From Chitinophagales bacterium (GTDB taxonomy: Bacteria; Bacteroidota; Bacteroidia; Chitinophagales; UBA2359), in contig JACJXU010000008.1 in the NCBI GenBank assembly GCA_020636475.1, forward strand, positions 1 through 64,000: a stretch of DNA of 64,000 nt, read 5' to 3'. Below, one piece after another: positions 1 to 7,361 of this stretch (position 1 is its first letter; each line of letters starts with the position of its first letter). A program made the position numbers and the translations under genes. The notes below the pieces were generated by a model that saw only the letters and a program-made list of their open reading frames with translations, did no database searches and was not told the DNA's origin.

Positions 1-695
1 TCCCAAGAAGTTTCTCCCGCCAACTCGCTGATGTTGATGGTTTTGTAAGAGCTATACATTTTTGTGGCGATATTGGCTCCGGTATCTAATTGTGTCCAGT
101 TTTCCCAAGCAAAATTTGTTCCACCCATCGGAATACTTTTTATCCAAAAACTCGCACTCAGCGGCAAACCGGAATTACTGTCTATTTGCCAGCAATAAAT
201 ATCGCCGGGCGACAGTCCGCCAACGGTGTGCGTTACAAGCAATACATTTTGCTTTTTGTATTCCGCCATTTGCAGCAATATGCCATCATCCTGAATTTTG
301 GCGGGTAAATTCAACCAAAACGAATCATTTCGCCACTGTTTGTAGGCTTTTTGCACCATTGGAGCTTGTTCGTTTTCTGCCAGTATTTTATCCTTGTTCC
401 ATGCAACTCCGCTTTGCGATGTGGTATAAAATTGAACTTTGTTATCGCCCCAACGCACTTGCACCATTTTTCTTTTTCTATCCCACAAATAGTTATATCG
501 CTCGTTGCTTGTCCACTGTACTACCCAAGTAGTATCCCAAGCAGGCTTATCTATTGCCTTAAAAATTTTTTCTACAAAGGGTTTTGTCGGCAAATCTGCC
601 ATTACTTCGGGCGTTGGCTCATTGGCAAACCAATAACCTAACACAAGTACGGTGGCTATTAAAATAATTGCACCAATAATTTTTACATATTTCAA
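1..695 (-). CDS. membrane-anchored hypothetical protein, cut by window edge
   Basis: An open frame on the minus strand runs without a stop from about 695 to the left edge, so the C-terminus is outside the window. I chose a TTG start at 695 because it gives a protein opening MKYVKIIG followed at once by a hydrophobic stretch of about 18 residues (signal anchor or uncleaved signal). The next in-frame ATG lies near 602, after that segment, and would lose it. The rest is soluble and rich in Trp and Tyr, with a repeated W-x-W style pattern (NYLWDRKRK, VRWGDNKVQFY). It resembles a family of conserved extracytoplasmic hypothetical proteins of Bacteroidota; I know no function. It lies 57 bases after the peptidase fusion gene on the same strand and could be cotranscribed. 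The start is uncertain; the reading frame is not. Confidence 0.6.
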   Translation of the reverse strand, partial: MKYVKIIGAIILIATVLVLGYWFANEPTPEVMADLPTKPFVEKIFKAIDKPAWDTTWVVQWTSNERYNYLWDRKRKMVQVRWGDNKVQFYTTSQSGVAWNKDKILAENEQAPMVQKAYKQWRNDSFWLNLPAKIQDDGILLQMAEYKKQNVLLVTHTVGGLSPGDIYCWQIDSNSGLPLSASFWIKSIPMGGTNFAWENWTQLDTGANIATKMYSSYKTINISELAGETSW

Positions 696-752
696 TACTG
701 TAAAATCATTTGATATGGAACAAAAATAGGGATATTGTTCGTAAAAATAAAC

Positions 753-3437
753 TCAATGTAAGTTCATTCCCAAATTATAAAACAAAAAACACATAATGTC
801 GGTGTTTTCGTCAATGTATTGTTGCGTGGATTTTCCGTAACCATGTCCTGCTTTAGTATCAATGCGAATAAGTACAGGCGAGTCTGCTGCTTGGCAGTGC
901 TGCATTTGCGCCGCAAATTTGTACGAATGTGCAGGTACTACGCGGTCGTCGTGGTCGGCAGTAGTAATAAGTGTTGCGGGATATTGGGTATTTTCTTTGA
1001 GATTGTGATACGGCGAATATTGATACAAATACGCAAAATCTTCGGCATTGTCGCTCGAACCATACTCGCCAACCCACGCCCAGCCAATGGTAAATTGCTG
1101 AAATTTTAACATATCCATTACGCCTACGGCGGGCAGTGCTACTTTAAACAAATCAGGGCGTTGGGTAATAACGGCACCAACCAATAAGCCACCGTTGCTG
1201 CGTCCCGAAATTGCCAATTTTTGCGGATTGGTAAAACTGTTGGAGCATAAATATTCGGCAGCGGCAATCATATCGTCAAATACATTTTGTTTTTGGTGCA
1301 ACATTCCCGCCTGATGCCAAGTTTCGCCATATTCGCTACCGCCGCGCAAATTGGCTACGGCATAAATGCCGCCATTTTCCAAAAAAACTTGCTTTGATAC
1401 ATCAAACTGCGGATTGATACTAATATTAAAACCACCATAGCCATAGAGCAAGCAAGGATTGTTTCCATCGTATGCCACATCTTTTTTGTGCGTAATAGTC
1501 ATCGGAATTTTAGTGCCGTCTTTTGATGTATAAAATACTTGTCGGCTTACATACTCGGCCGGATTGAAAGAAGATTGGGAAGCAATGAGCAATTTATTTT
1601 CATTTGTATTAATATTGTAGCGATAAATATTAGGCGGATAAATATAAGATGTAAAAGAATAATAGATGTCGGACGATTTAGGGTTTGTTTCAATATTCGA
1701 AACCGTACCAAAGCCTGGCAGTGGAATTTCGCTTATTTTTTTTCCGTTTTTATCATAGAGCCAAAGCACGTCTGCAACGTCTTTTTTATATTTTACCAAA
1801 ATTTTGTCTTGCACCAAATGTATTTCCGACATAGGCAATTCCGATTCGGGAATAATATTTTTTGCCGTTGCAATATTTGGTTGCTGTGCCGTTACAAAAC
1901 ACAATCGCCAGTTTGGCGCATCGCGGTCTGTATGAAGCAAAATAGTGTCGCCCCAACTGCCAATGGCATCTACATTGCTTTGCAAATCTTCTACAATAGG
2001 CAAAAATGTTTTTTCACTGTTTTCCATTGGACGCACGTACAACATATTGTTGTCGGTAGATTCGGACAGCGACAAAAACAAGAATCGCTCATTATCTAAG
2101 GTGTAGCCATAAGGTGAGCGAAGTGGCTTGGCATCTTCATAAATGAGTTTGTCTTTTTCCATCGCATCACCCAACTGATGATAGTATAGTTTTAGCTGTT
2201 GGTTTTTTTCGGAGTACAGGTTTTTATCGTTCACATTTTCATAGCGGCTGTAAAAAAAACCATCTTTATGCCATGCAATGCCCGAAAATTTTATCTTGCT
2301 AAGATGGTCGTCCAAGCGTTTTCCGGTCTGGGTATCCAACACAAAAATTTCGCGCCAATCGGAGCCGCCTTTGGCAATAGTGTAAGCCATATAGCGACCA
2401 TCGTGCGAAAAACGGTAGCCATTTAACGAAACCGTACCATCGGCGGAAAAAGTGTTGGGGTCTAATACTACTTCCGGTGTGGCGATATTTTTTTGTCGGT
2501 AGAGTATGCTTTGCGCCTGCAAACCGTCATTTTTTGTAAAGTACAAAAATGCTCCTTCTTGTTTTGGCACCGATTGTTTGGGAAAATTCCATACTTTAGT
2601 AAGCGCGTTGCGCATTTGTTCGCGAAAAGGAAATTCGGCAAAGTATTGTTCTGTAAAAGTATTTTGGGCATTTACCCATTGTTGGGTTTCGGCAGCATTT
2701 TCGTCCTGCAACCAATGGTAAGGGTCGGCTATTTTTTTTCCGAAATAAGTGTCGAAATACTTGGTATCGCGCCGAGAAAAAGGATAGTTGTATTGCTGTG
2801 TTTTTTCAAAAATATACGGTCCTTTTTCTATGCCCCACACTTGAAAACCATCGGCGTTTATGCCTTTGTCGATGCGCAGTATTTTATCGGGCATAATCAT
2901 TATTTCGGAAGTGGCAAAAATGGCTCCGTTGTAGTTGCTGGGGCAAGTGCCTTGGCGGGTGCTTCCTTTAAAACCCCAGTCGGTGGCAGTAATATATACT
3001 TCGCAGCCTTTGCGAATTTGCAGGCTGTCGAGCGCAATATTATTTAGCGAAGCGTAGGACAACCAGTCGTTGGCGTGAGGAGCGGCAATATTTTTTTGTA
3101 TTTCGTAAATATAATTGACGATAGTGTCGTTGCTTTTTTGTTGTAAATGATAAATGTACTGGCGAGGTGTTATTTCCGAATTTTGGCTGTACCATTGTTC
3201 TACATAAAGCCAAGCATTGTCGGTGTCGGTTTGTGCGGCATTTACAGGCTGAATGAGCAAACTTATATCATAAAAATTTACACTATCTTGTGCTGCTTGT
3301 CTGCTTGAGTTGTACGAGCCGGTCATCATATTTATCAAAGAAAACAGCATGGCATCGTTTTTTGCAGCGATAGATAGGCTACCCAATAATACAAAACAGG
3401 CGGTTAGCGTTGTTTTTAGAATTTGAAAGGTTTTCAT
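753..3437 (-). CDS. secreted CpeT/CpcT-like domain fused to prolyl oligopeptidase (S9A)
   Basis: The 894-residue protein opens with a signal peptide (MKTFQILKTTL followed by a hydrophobic core). Residues about 30-215 look like the CpeT/CpcT chromophore-lyase family: M-x-G-x-Y/F-S-S-x-x-Q-A near the start, then WLYVEQW, a G-C-x-V-Y segment, GSTRQGTC, ATSE and a terminal QVWG-x-E-x-GPYIFEK. From residue 220 (YPFSRRDTKYFD, DPYHWLQDE) to the end it is a prolyl oligopeptidase: beta-propeller to about 620, then alpha/beta hydrolase. The triad is visible as Ser747 in GRSNGG, Asp830 in ADHDDRVVP and His865 in KAGHGYG. POP enzymes cleave after proline in short peptides; the CpeT module's job outside cyanobacteria is unknown. 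There is no stop or start between the modules. Export to the periplasm or outer membrane is inferred. It is divergent from the gene at 3539. Confidence 0.9.
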   Translation of the reverse strand: MKTFQILKTTLTACFVLLGSLSIAAKNDAMLFSLINMMTGSYNSSRQAAQDSVNFYDISLLIQPVNAAQTDTDNAWLYVEQWYSQNSEITPRQYIYHLQQKSNDTIVNYIYEIQKNIAAPHANDWLSYASLNNIALDSLQIRKGCEVYITATDWGFKGSTRQGTCPSNYNGAIFATSEIMIMPDKILRIDKGINADGFQVWGIEKGPYIFEKTQQYNYPFSRRDTKYFDTYFGKKIADPYHWLQDENAAETQQWVNAQNTFTEQYFAEFPFREQMRNALTKVWNFPKQSVPKQEGAFLYFTKNDGLQAQSILYRQKNIATPEVVLDPNTFSADGTVSLNGYRFSHDGRYMAYTIAKGGSDWREIFVLDTQTGKRLDDHLSKIKFSGIAWHKDGFFYSRYENVNDKNLYSEKNQQLKLYYHQLGDAMEKDKLIYEDAKPLRSPYGYTLDNERFLFLSLSESTDNNMLYVRPMENSEKTFLPIVEDLQSNVDAIGSWGDTILLHTDRDAPNWRLCFVTAQQPNIATAKNIIPESELPMSEIHLVQDKILVKYKKDVADVLWLYDKNGKKISEIPLPGFGTVSNIETNPKSSDIYYSFTSYIYPPNIYRYNINTNENKLLIASQSSFNPAEYVSRQVFYTSKDGTKIPMTITHKKDVAYDGNNPCLLYGYGGFNISINPQFDVSKQVFLENGGIYAVANLRGGSEYGETWHQAGMLHQKQNVFDDMIAAAEYLCSNSFTNPQKLAISGRSNGGLLVGAVITQRPDLFKVALPAVGVMDMLKFQQFTIGWAWVGEYGSSDNAEDFAYLYQYSPYHNLKENTQYPATLITTADHDDRVVPAHSYKFAAQMQHCQAADSPVLIRIDTKAGHGYGKSTQQYIDENTDIMCFLFYNLGMNLH

Positions 3438-3538
3438 TACTTATTTGTTTATCATTTAATTGCGTACGCTTAGGGTACAATTTTTTGGTTAAATTAGTTA
3501 TTTTTGGTAAAATATTTTATTTCCTATTTTTCTTGATT

Positions 3539-4234
3539 ATGCTACATTTGTTAGATGAAAATGAAAAAATAATCCTAAAAAACTATTTTTTGTATTATAA
3601 TTTGCTGGACGATACACACAAAATAATTTTTGAGCATCGTTTGGCACAGTTTAAGCACATAAAACACTTTCGCTTTAGGGACGTTGGTGAGTCGTTGGAG
3701 GTGAAGATACTTGTTTCGGCTATTGCCATACAACTGACGATGGGTTTAGATTTTTACCTTTACCCGAATTTCCATACCATTGTTATTCACGGCAATATGT
3801 TTTATGCAACTTCTACCGGACATGTGCATCAGCAAGAAGTGCGCAACGATGGCATTGTTGTATTGAATTGGCATAATACTTTAGAAGCATTGAAATATCC
3901 TAAAATGGTGTACAGTCATTGTATTCATGCGTGGGCTACGGCACTTTTGTACGAAAATTCGCTTTTTTCGCAAGATTTTTTGGGCTTTGCGCCGCGCGAT
4001 TTATTGCGCTGGAAAAACTTAGCCAAAGGACGCATTAAGCAAGATAAATTATATTTTCCTTCGGAAAATGAAGCCTATTTAGAGGCGAGTTTGCTGTATT
4101 TGTTTACTGCTTGCACTGAAGCGTTTTACCAAGACCCTTGGGGTTTGCGGCAACAAAGCCCCGATATTTATCGCGCAATGGCAATAATGTATAAACAAGA
4201 CATTTTGGGAATTGTACCCATTCGCAAAAATTAA
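3539..4234 (+). CDS. degenerate MtfA-like (M90) zinc peptidase homologue
   Basis: A 231-residue protein. The ATG at 3539 is preferred over an earlier in-frame one at 3410, which would overlap the divergent gene and add a non-family hydrophobic extension. The overall pattern matches the MtfA/M90 family: a strand-rich middle ending IVVLNWHNTLE, a helix where the zinc motif belongs, then a late acidic helix (TACTEAFYQDP) and a C-terminal motif resembling P-x-x-Y-x-x-x-x-x-x-Y-x-x-D. The canonical HExxH position reads SHCIH (residues 126-130), so the first His and the catalytic Glu are missing. It is probably not an active peptidase of the usual type. It lies 14 bases before the potassium channel gene and is likely cotranscribed with it. 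Family assignment is moderately sure. Confidence 0.65.
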   Translation: MLHLLDENEKIILKNYFLYYNLLDDTHKIIFEHRLAQFKHIKHFRFRDVGESLEVKILVSAIAIQLTMGLDFYLYPNFHTIVIHGNMFYATSTGHVHQQEVRNDGIVVLNWHNTLEALKYPKMVYSHCIHAWATALLYENSLFSQDFLGFAPRDLLRWKNLAKGRIKQDKLYFPSENEAYLEASLLYLFTACTEAFYQDPWGLRQQSPDIYRAMAIMYKQDILGIVPIRKN

Positions 4235-4248
4235 GCAGCACAGAAAAT

Positions 4249-5295
4249 ATGAGCCAAACTTCGCATAGTTATTATATTTTTTGGAAACTCGCGCGCCACT
4301 TTATTATTTCGGTGTTGTTGTTTATATTATCGTTGGTTACGGGCGTATTGGGTTACTATTGGTTGGAAAACTACAGTTTGATTAATTCCTTTTATATGGC
4401 AATTATAACCGTATCAACTGTAGGATTTACTGAGGTAGAAACATTGAGCGAAGCGGGGCGTATTTTTACTTCATTTTATATTTTGGCGAATCTTATTATT
4501 TTTGCCTATGCTGTTTCGTCTATAACCTACTTTATTACCAATGGGAATTTAAAAGTATTGTTTCAAGATTTTTTTATGTTTCGTAAAATTGAAAAAATGA
4601 AAAATCATATAATCGTGTGTGGCTATGGCAGATATGGCAGTGAAATTTCTGCACAATTTCGCTTGCACAATATGGATTTTGTGGTAATAGACAACAAGCC
4701 GGAAGCAGTAGAAAAGATGCGCAATATTCCCAACTTCAATTACATTGATGGCGATGTTACGCAAGACGAAACACTATTGCAGGCGGGTATTGAGTACGCG
4801 CGCGCCTTAGTGACAACCGTGAGCGAGGATATCGAAAACGTGTATGTAGTGCTTACGGCAAGACAAATCAATCCTACATTGAATATTATTAGCCGAGGGA
4901 TAGATGCTAAGTCGGAGCGCAAACTTTTGCAGGCAGGTGCCAATCATGTGATAATGCCCGAACGCATTGGCGGATTTTATATGGCTACGCTGGTAGGCAA
5001 GCCCGATGTGGTAGAGTTTTTTAGAATACTTACCCAAGATACGGGCGTAAGTGTGAGTTTTGTGGTGTTGCCCAACAAGGATTTTCCGCACCATTTAATT
5101 AATAAAACAATTCGGGACTTGGATATTCGCAGCAAAACCGGCGCAAATGTTATTGGCATAAAAACGCCACAAGGCGATTATGTAGTAAATCCGGCTGCCG
5201 AAACGCCATTGTTGCCGGGCTTAGAAATTATTGTTTTAGGACAAAAGACACAACTTGTCGCCTTTGAGCAATTGTTTGAATATAATAAACACTAA
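4249..5295 (+). CDS. potassium channel with RCK/TrkA domains
   Basis: A 348-residue ion channel of the two-TM plus RCK type. TM1 is at about residues 18-38. The pore loop carries the selectivity filter TVSTVGFTE (54-62); GFTE replaces GYGD, as in several prokaryotic K+ channels. TM2 is at about 72-96. The RCK_N (TrkA-N, Rossmann) domain starts at residue 120 with the nucleotide-binding motif IIVCGYGRYGSEI, and a TrkA_C domain occupies roughly 255-340. RCK domains gate these channels in response to ligands such as nucleotides, divalent ions or redox state. The gene begins 14 bases after the MtfA-like gene and is followed by an intergenic palindrome and the universal stress protein, suggesting an ion/stress neighbourhood. 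Confidence 0.9.
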   Translation: MSQTSHSYYIFWKLARHFIISVLLFILSLVTGVLGYYWLENYSLINSFYMAIITVSTVGFTEVETLSEAGRIFTSFYILANLIIFAYAVSSITYFITNGNLKVLFQDFFMFRKIEKMKNHIIVCGYGRYGSEISAQFRLHNMDFVVIDNKPEAVEKMRNIPNFNYIDGDVTQDETLLQAGIEYARALVTTVSEDIENVYVVLTARQINPTLNIISRGIDAKSERKLLQAGANHVIMPERIGGFYMATLVGKPDVVEFFRILTQDTGVSVSFVVLPNKDFPHHLINKTIRDLDIRSKTGANVIGIKTPQGDYVVNPAAETPLLPGLEIIVLGQKTQLVAFEQLFEYNKH

Positions 5296-5299
5296 AAAA

Positions 5300-5336
5300 T
5301 AAATGTTATAACATTTAAAAAAAAGTATTATATTTG
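5300..5336 (+). promoter_or_regulatory. promoter of the stress-protein gene with an 18-bp palindromic operator candidate
   Basis: Bases 5300-5317 form a perfect 18-bp palindrome (TAAATGTTA followed by TAACATTTA). Eleven bases further on, 5329-5336 read TATATTTG, matching the Bacteroidota -7 consensus TAnnTTTG. The palindrome therefore covers the -33 region, where a dimeric repressor, or a Crp/Fnr-type activator, could act. The start codon of the stress protein follows about 90 bases downstream. The palindrome is seen directly; its use as an operator is inferred. It could also act as a weak terminator hairpin for the channel gene, but no T-run follows it. Confidence 0.5.
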
Positions 5337-5425
5337 CCATATATTTTTTGCGTAATTTTATACTTTTATTCTCTTAATATTGATATTTTATTGTAACTTT
5401 AAACAATAAAAACATCCTGAAAAAT

Positions 5426-6313
5426 ATGCAAGAATTTAAAAGAATTATGGTGGGCTTAGATTTTTCGCCGCTTGATTCCAGTCTTATTGAATATGCGGCT
5501 TTTGTAGCAAATTTATGTCGGGTGGATAAAATATATTTTATCCACATCCGCAAGGATTTGTCCTTGCCCGCCAGCATTGAAAATGTAATAATAGACAATA
5601 CTGTTCCTATAGACGAAAGGCTAAAGTATGAAATGTCCGAAAAGGTAAAACGCCTTTTTCCGCATTACCAGTATTTTAATATAGAATGTGAAGTTATTGA
5701 AGGTTCGCCTACGCAAGAACTTTTGCATAGAATAGAAGTGAAGCAAATAGACTTACTAATAGCCGGCAGAAAACCAGAGATTAAAGGTAGTGGCGTAGTG
5801 ATAAAACAAATTGCCCGCAACAGTAAATGTTCTATTTGGTTTGTTCCCGAAAAAGCTACTACGCAGATAGAACGGATTTTAGTACCTACCGATTTTTCTA
5901 AAATATCGCAGAATGCCTTAGAATACGGTATATTTATTGCCGAAAAATTAAAAAATACCGAAATTTTTGTAGAACACATCTACACCATGCCACAAATGGG
6001 CAGCTATATTCGATACGCACAAGATAAAGTTTTACCTTTGGTTGAAAACACCAATACCGATATGTACAATGAATTTATGGAAGACATTGATACCAAAAAT
6101 GTTAGCATTTCGCCTATCTTCACTCTTAACGAAAGCTATGCAGGAGCCTTTCTGTCCGAAGCAACTGCTACTGCCAAAAATGTACAACTAATTATCGCTG
6201 GTTCTCAGGGAAAAAATGCCTTTTCTCGATTAGTGTTGGGAAGTTTTACCGAAAAACTTTTAGATGCCAACAATCAATTTCCAATGCTTATTTTAAAACC
6301 TAAAATTGCCTAA
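5426..6313 (+). CDS. universal stress protein, two tandem Usp domains
   Basis: A 295-residue protein made of two Usp (PF00582) alpha/beta domains, residues about 3-140 and 150-295. Both open with the expected strand (RIMVGLDFSPLDSS; RILVPTDFSKISQNA). The second keeps an ATP-binding type signature near the end (GSQG, nine residues, GSFTEKLL); the first has GRKPEIKGSG, a less canonical version. Usp proteins are cytoplasmic and often bind ATP; tandem forms commonly accompany transporters or channels. No signal peptide is seen. Its own promoter with a palindrome lies upstream, so it need not belong to the K+ channel transcript. The function is general stress adaptation, with no specific substrate visible. 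Confidence 0.9.
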   Translation: MQEFKRIMVGLDFSPLDSSLIEYAAFVANLCRVDKIYFIHIRKDLSLPASIENVIIDNTVPIDERLKYEMSEKVKRLFPHYQYFNIECEVIEGSPTQELLHRIEVKQIDLLIAGRKPEIKGSGVVIKQIARNSKCSIWFVPEKATTQIERILVPTDFSKISQNALEYGIFIAEKLKNTEIFVEHIYTMPQMGSYIRYAQDKVLPLVENTNTDMYNEFMEDIDTKNVSISPIFTLNESYAGAFLSEATATAKNVQLIIAGSQGKNAFSRLVLGSFTEKLLDANNQFPMLILKPKIA

Positions 6314-6487
6314 TTTTCTTATTTAAAACCTATTATTCTCACAAAATTTTCTCTCTTTTTGTATCATTTGGTAACATAGCGTTACTTCTTTTGACCTTTT
6401 AAATGGCTGGTTCTCAAGTAATTATTTGTTATTTTTTAATATTTTAATGAAACAATAATAAATATTTTATTTATTAAAAGTTTTTAT

Positions 6488-6558
6488 TAATTTTGCATAA
6501 CACTTCAATCTTTTTTGAAGCTTACTTTTTTTTTTTTTTTTTATTTTTTTAAAAAAAT
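6488..6558 (+). promoter_or_regulatory. promoter, hairpin and long T-tract before the ArsR-type gene
   Basis: TAATTTTG at 6488-6495 fits the TAnnTTTG -7 box, putting the transcript start near 6502. At once there is a small hairpin (CTTCAA at 6503-6508 pairing with TTGAAG at 6515-6520), then a run of 17 T (6526-6542), one A, seven T and seven A before the ATG at 6566. Hairpin plus U-tract resembles an intrinsic terminator in the leader, and the homopolymer is prone to slippage. The features are direct; regulation is inferred. Confidence 0.45.
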
Positions 6559-6565
6559 TTAGATC

Positions 6566-6889
6566 ATGAACAAAGCAATTAGTACCCAAAAACCGGAATA
6601 TAAAATACTTCGAAAAGCGGCTTTGGTATTGCGTGCATTAAATCATTCTTTGCGTCAGCAAATTATTGAAATGTTGGCAGAAGATACCCAACTTACGGTA
6701 AAACAAATTTATATTAAGTTGCGTGTGGAGCAATCTGTAGCCTCGCAGCACCTTTCTATTTTGCGCAAAGCCGGAGTGGTATTTACCAATCGTGATGGCA
6801 AGTATATTTACTATTCTTTGAATAGAGAAAGACTATCCGAAATAATTCATTTATCTACAAAAATAGCCGACGTACCTGCCACGCAATAG
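6566..6889 (+). CDS. ArsR-family winged-helix transcription regulator
   Basis: A 107-residue protein with an ArsR/SmtB type winged helix-turn-helix at about residues 12-85: a helix around LRALNHSLRQQIIEMLAE, the recognition region VKQIYIKLRVEQSVASQHLSILRKAGVV and the wing FTNRDGKYIYYSLN. No clear metal-ligand motif (such as CxC in the recognition helix) is present, so a metal-sensing role cannot be claimed; many such proteins in Bacteroidota are redox or general regulators. It stands alone, with a convergent gene seven bases after its stop. The leader contains a long T-tract. Confidence 0.85.
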   Translation: MNKAISTQKPEYKILRKAALVLRALNHSLRQQIIEMLAEDTQLTVKQIYIKLRVEQSVASQHLSILRKAGVVFTNRDGKYIYYSLNRERLSEIIHLSTKIADVPATQ

Positions 6890-6896
6890 GTTGTAA

Positions 6897-7307
6897 TTAT
6901 TCGCCCCAATACTCTACAAAATTTCGGGGTGTTTCATAAAGGCGTACCCAAAGTTCTATTTCGGTGCTTATACAGGGGCGCAGCCGATGCCAAATTACAT
7001 ATGCTATGTTTTCGGCAGTAGGGTTCATTTGTGCAAATTCTGCAACTTCTTCGTTTAAGTTTTTGTGGTCAAATTCAAGCAAAATTTTTTCCGAAATTAT
7101 TTTTTTGAGGTCTTTCAAATCCATTAAAATTCCTGTTTGTGGATTTACCTCGCCAACAAGCTTTACTTCTAGCTCGTAGTTGTGTCCATGGTAGCGCGGA
7201 TTGCTACACAGACCAAAAACGGCATAGTTTTGTGCATCACTCCATTGCGGCAAATACAAACGATGTGCGGCATTGAAGTGTTCTTTTCTAAAAATAGCGG
7301 CTTTCAC
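6897..7307 (-). CDS. 6-pyruvoyl-tetrahydropterin synthase / QueD family protein
   Basis: A 136-residue protein of the PTPS/QueD fold. The zinc ligands are visible as His15 (HFNAAH) and His40 and His42 (HGHNY), and the catalytic Cys34 lies in GLCSNPRYHGHNY. The Cys-x5-His-x-His spacing is that of true PTPS enzymes rather than the Cys-x3-His-x-His of E. coli QueD. Later family elements are GILMDLKDLK, LDHxxLN-like FDHKNLNE, PTAENIA and a terminal ETPRN. The reaction would be conversion of dihydroneopterin triphosphate, either to 6-pyruvoyl-tetrahydropterin or to 6-carboxy-tetrahydropterin (queuosine pathway); which one cannot be decided by eye. Ends facing the ArsR gene; asnS lies just upstream on the same strand (54 bases). 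Confidence 0.88.
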   Translation of the reverse strand: MKAAIFRKEHFNAAHRLYLPQWSDAQNYAVFGLCSNPRYHGHNYELEVKLVGEVNPQTGILMDLKDLKKIISEKILLEFDHKNLNEEVAEFAQMNPTAENIAYVIWHRLRPCISTEIELWVRLYETPRNFVEYWGE

Positions 7308-7361
7308 GTTTTGTTTTTTTCTGAAAGAAACATCTTTTGTACAAGAGATGTTTAGAAACTA

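Noticed and set aside
3410..3538. Longer N-terminus for the MtfA-like protein, starting at 3410
   Set aside because: It would overlap the divergent peptidase gene start, is Phe/Leu-rich without family support, and the ATG at 3539 matches the expected beginning.
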